A DNA stretch of 64,000 nt, from assembly GCF_009905375.1 (NCBI RefSeq), contig NC_133653.1, positions 59,381,567 through 59,445,566 on the forward strand, written 5' to 3'. This DNA is from Apium graveolens (taxonomy: Eukaryota; Streptophyta; Magnoliopsida; Apiales; Apiaceae). Position numbers and translations under genes: made by a program. Positions 60,664 to 64,000 of the stretch are shown piece after piece (position 1 is the stretch's first letter; each line of letters opens with the position of its first letter). The notes below the pieces were generated by a model, which was not told the DNA's origin, made no database searches, and worked only from the letters and a program-made list of their open reading frames with translations.

Positions 60664-63600
60664 TCAAGTGGACAATAAAACGGCACTAACCACCTCGCGG
60701 TTTGCCGTATCACCATAATAATGCTTCAACCGTTGACCATTTACCTTGAATGCTTGGCCCGGATCATTCTCAAAAATTTCCACCACTCCATGTGGAAACA
60801 CAGTTTTGACAATAAAAGGACCTGACCATCTTGACTTCAACTTTCCAGGAAAAAGACGGAGACGCGAGTAAATAAAAGCACTTGTTACCCCGGCACAAAT
60901 TTCTTGAGCACTAGAGCCCGATCGTGCCACCTCTTGACTTTTTCCTTGTACATTTTGTTGTTCTCATAAGCTTGAAGTCAGAATTCGTCAAGTTCGTTCA
61001 ATTGAAGCATCCTTTTCTTTCCAGTTGCATCCAAGTCCAGATTCAATTTCTTCAAAGCCCAATAAGCTTTATGCTCGAGCTCCACAGGTAAATGACACCC
61101 CTTACCATAAACCAACTGAAATAACGACATTCCCAATAAAGTCTTATATGCTATTTTATACACCCAAACAGTTTTATCAAGCTTCAAAGACCAATCCTTC
61201 CTTGATGGACACATTACTTTCTCTAAAATACGCTTGATCTCTCTGTTAGATACCTCAACTTGACCATTTGTCTGAGGATGATAAGCCGTAGCAATGTGAT
61301 AATTCACATTATACCTTTTCATCATAGCAGTAAACTTGCGATTACAAAAATGCGACCCCTCATCACTGATTATGACTCTTGGAGTTCCAAACCTTATGAA
61401 TATCTGCTTGTGAAGAAAATTAAGCACCACTTTCGCATCGTTCGTTGGCAACGCCTTAACTTCAACCCATTTCGACACATAATCAACCGCCAACAGGATA
61501 TACTGATTGTTGCAAGATGAGACAAATGGCCCCATGAAGTCAATTCCCCAAACATCGAAGACCTCAATCTCGAGAAGCACATTAAGAGGCATCTCATCCC
61601 TCTTGGACATATTACCCACACGTTGACATCGATCATATTTCAAAATGAACTGATGAGCATCTTTAAATAATGTCGTCCAAAAGAAACTTGCTTGAAGAAC
61701 ACGAGTTGTTGTCTTTTCTCCGCTATAATGTCCTCCATAAGCTGTTGAGTGGAAATCTCGCAAGATCCCCCATGTTTCGTTGTAAGGAATACATCTCCTA
61801 ATGATTTGGTCAGCTCCTTGTCTAAAAAGAAACGGCCCATCCCACATATACCACTTCACTTCATGTAGAAACTTCTTCCTTTGAGCATAAGATAGGTGGG
61901 GAGGCATGATGTTACTCACAAGGTAGTTCACAATGTCTGCAAACCACGGCTCTTCTTCTTGCACTCCAAACAACTGCTCATCGGGAAAAGAGTCATTTAT
62001 CAATGTCTTATCCAATGAAGTAGCATTAAGATTCTCTAATCGCGAGAGATGATCAACAACTTGATTTTCAGTTCCCTTTCTATTCTTGATCTCTAGTTCA
62101 AATTTTTGGAGCACAAGAACCCATCGAATTAATCTAGGCTTAGAGTCCCTCTTCGAGACAAGATATCGAATTGTAGCGTGATCAGTGAACACTGTCACCT
62201 TAGTCCCAAGTAGATAAGATCGAAATTTCTCAAAACCGTTGACAATAGCCAAAAGTTCTTTCTCCATAGTAGTATAATTCAGTTGAGCACCATTGAGGGT
62301 CTTACTAGCATAGTAGACCACATGAAATATGTTTTTCTTCCTCTGGCCAAGAACTGCTCCAACTGCATAATCACTTGCATCACACATCATCTCAAAAGGT
62401 TCATTCCAATCAGGTGCAGTTATGACTAATGCCGAGATTAGACTCTTCTTCAATATCTCAAATGCTGCAAGGCACTCGCCATCAAATTTGAAAGGGACAT
62501 CTTTCTCTAGAAAACTGCATAATGGCTTTGAAATTTTTGGGAAGTCTTTGATGAAACGCTTGTAGAAACCCGCGTGACCAAGAAAACAGCGAATTCCCTT
62601 GATAGAAATAGGAGGGGGAAGATTCTCAATGACCCCCAACTTGGCCTTATCCACCTCAAGACCCTTACTGGAAACCTTATGCCCGAGAATTATGCCTTGG
62701 CGCACCATGAAGTGACATTTCTCCCAATTGAGAACCAGATTGGTCTCAACGTACCTCTTGAGGACGTGTCCAAGATTTTGCAAGCATTCATCAAAAGAAT
62801 CGACAAAGACTGAGAAGTCGTCCATGAACACTTCCACATTCTGGCCAATCATGTCAGAAAATATGGCCATAATACATCGCTGAAATATGGCTGTTGCACC
62901 ACACAGACCGAAAGAAACTCGTTTAAAGGCGAATGTACCGAATGGACAAGTGAAGATAGTTTTCTCCTGATCTTTTGGAGTGATACAAATCTGATTATAA
63001 CCCGAATAACCATCCAGAAGACAATAGTACTCATGACCAGCCAACCTGTCAAGCATCTGATCAATGAAGGGTAAGGGAAAATGATCCTTCCTAGTGTCCT
63101 TTTTTAGCTTCCTATAGTCCATACAGACTCTCCACCCCGTGACTGTTCTTGTAGGAATAAGCTCATTCTTGTCATTTGCTACCACAGTAGTACCACCTTT
63201 TTTGGTACACATTGAACCGGGCTTACCCATGAACTGTCAGAGATAGGATAAATGATCCCTGCATCTAGCAACTTCAAAATTTCCTTCTTTACTACTTCCT
63301 TCATGATTGGATTAAGTCTTCTTTGTTGCTCGACTGTAGGCTTACTACCTTCTTCTAACAGAATTTTATGCATGTAGTAAGAAGGACTGATTCCCTTGAT
63401 ATCTGCTATAGTCCATCCAATTGCCGATTTGAACTCTCTCAAAATTCTCAAAAGCTTTTCCTCATCGCTACCTGAAAGGTCAGATGCAATAATGACAGGC
63501 AGAGTAGATGCATCACCTAAAAAAACATACCTCAAATGTTCAGGTAAAGGCTTAAGCTCAAGAGTGGGAACTTCCTCAATAGAAGGCTTGAGGCGTTTAG

Positions 63601-64000
63601 GAGCTTTGTTCAATTCCTTCATTCCAAGCGATTCAAAAGGCATATCAATCTTCCTTTTCCAGGGAGAAGCATTCAAATATTTCAATTGCTCGTCACCTTC
63701 GTCATCTTCGCTATCCGAATTTCCCAACAAGGCTTTTTCTAAGGCATCAAACCTTAGCAATTGATCAAGTTCTGATGTGACCACCGAATCAACCAACTCC
63801 ACTTTTAAGCACTCCTCGTTATCAGTAGGAAATTTCATAGCATTGAACATATTGAAAGTTACATCCTGATCCAACACTCGCATTGTAAGCTCACCGTTCT
63901 GCACATCAATCAAGGTTCGGTCAGTTGCCAAGAAAGGCCTTCCCAAGATTATGGGAATCTTCTTATCCTCCTCGAAATCAAGAATGACGAAATCAGCAGG
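60664..64000 (-). pseudogene. pol of the Gypsy element: protease, RT, RNase H, integrase; 5' partial, broken
   Basis: Reading leftward from the window edge: protease end (IPIILGRPFLAT), then an acidic linker to about 63250. RT has [30 protein letters not shown] and catalytic FMDD (VFMDDFSVF). RNase H has [17 protein letters not shown]. Integrase has an H-H-C-C region around [10 protein letters not shown] and CQRVG, core Asp/Asp/Glu in [19 protein letters not shown] and [13 protein letters not shown], and a C-terminal SRWSGPFIVKTVFPHG. Lesions: a one-base loss in an A run at about 63202 splits protease from RT, a TGA at 60980-60978 (probably a decayed CGA) ends the 750-codon frame, and a further stop and frame change lie near 60890-60930. 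All catalytic residues I can identify are kept, so inactivation is recent. Confidence 0.9.

Larger units (their letters stand above)
42271..64000 (-). mobile_element. Gypsy (Athila/Tat-like) retrotransposon, 3' LTR to protease; 5' end outside the window
   Basis: Read on the minus strand: protease, RT, RNase H and integrase (64000-60664), a GC-rich spacer, a third ORF (60090-58891, finishing at 44908), spacer, polypurine tract and 3' LTR (43729-42271). It is placed near Athila/Tat by the protease motif ILGRPFLAT, the FMDD-type RT and an extra ORF after pol. It is interrupted by the element at 44946-58890 and is itself inserted in the RNase H region of the outer Copia element. Its gag and 5' LTR lie beyond 64000. 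Confidence 0.85.

Overview
This is nuclear DNA of a flowering plant, probably a eudicot (inference). It holds one complete host gene, an intron-rich ER retention receptor, next to a block of plant mitochondrial-type DNA. The rest is LTR retrotransposons that use initiator-Met-tRNA-type primer sites. The base composition is AT-rich except in the mitochondrial-like block and two short CpG-rich blocks. I cannot name the species.

Layout: (1) 1-2592 is the 3' end of a SIRE-type Copia element: the end of an accessory (third) ORF, a polypurine tract and a 567 bp LTR. (2) 3931-9082, minus strand, is a six-exon gene for a 215-residue ERD2/KDEL receptor. All splice junctions keep frame; its introns carry a probable SINE and tandem duplications. 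(3) 11446-17295 looks like a nuclear insertion of mitochondrial DNA with no complete gene, carrying a scrap of LINE reverse transcriptase. (4) 17296-19493 holds inverted-repeat (MULE-like) non-autonomous elements, including a 460 bp palindrome and a telomere-like tandem repeat. (5) 20111-64000 is a nested stack of LTR elements.

The stack: an old, decayed Copia element (plus strand, from 20111) is interrupted three times. A younger SIRE-type Copia element (20927-34698, TSD TATGA) sits in its 5' LTR. An antisense solo LTR of its own family (40238-41800) sits in its reverse transcriptase. A Gypsy element (minus strand, 42271 to beyond 64000) sits in its RNase H region. The Gypsy element is itself split near the end of its accessory ORF by a chromovirus-like Gypsy element with LTRs over 4 kb (44946-58890, TSD TGGAG).

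None of the retroelement polyproteins is intact; each carries frameshifts and stops. The most interesting signal is shared by two unrelated elements. Both the SIRE Copia element and the Gypsy element have a third ORF downstream of pol, and in both a TATAAATA box and a leader stand directly before its ATG. In both, a sequence motif found in the LTR is repeated upstream of this internal TATA box. This suggests that the accessory proteins are transcribed from their own internal promoters.
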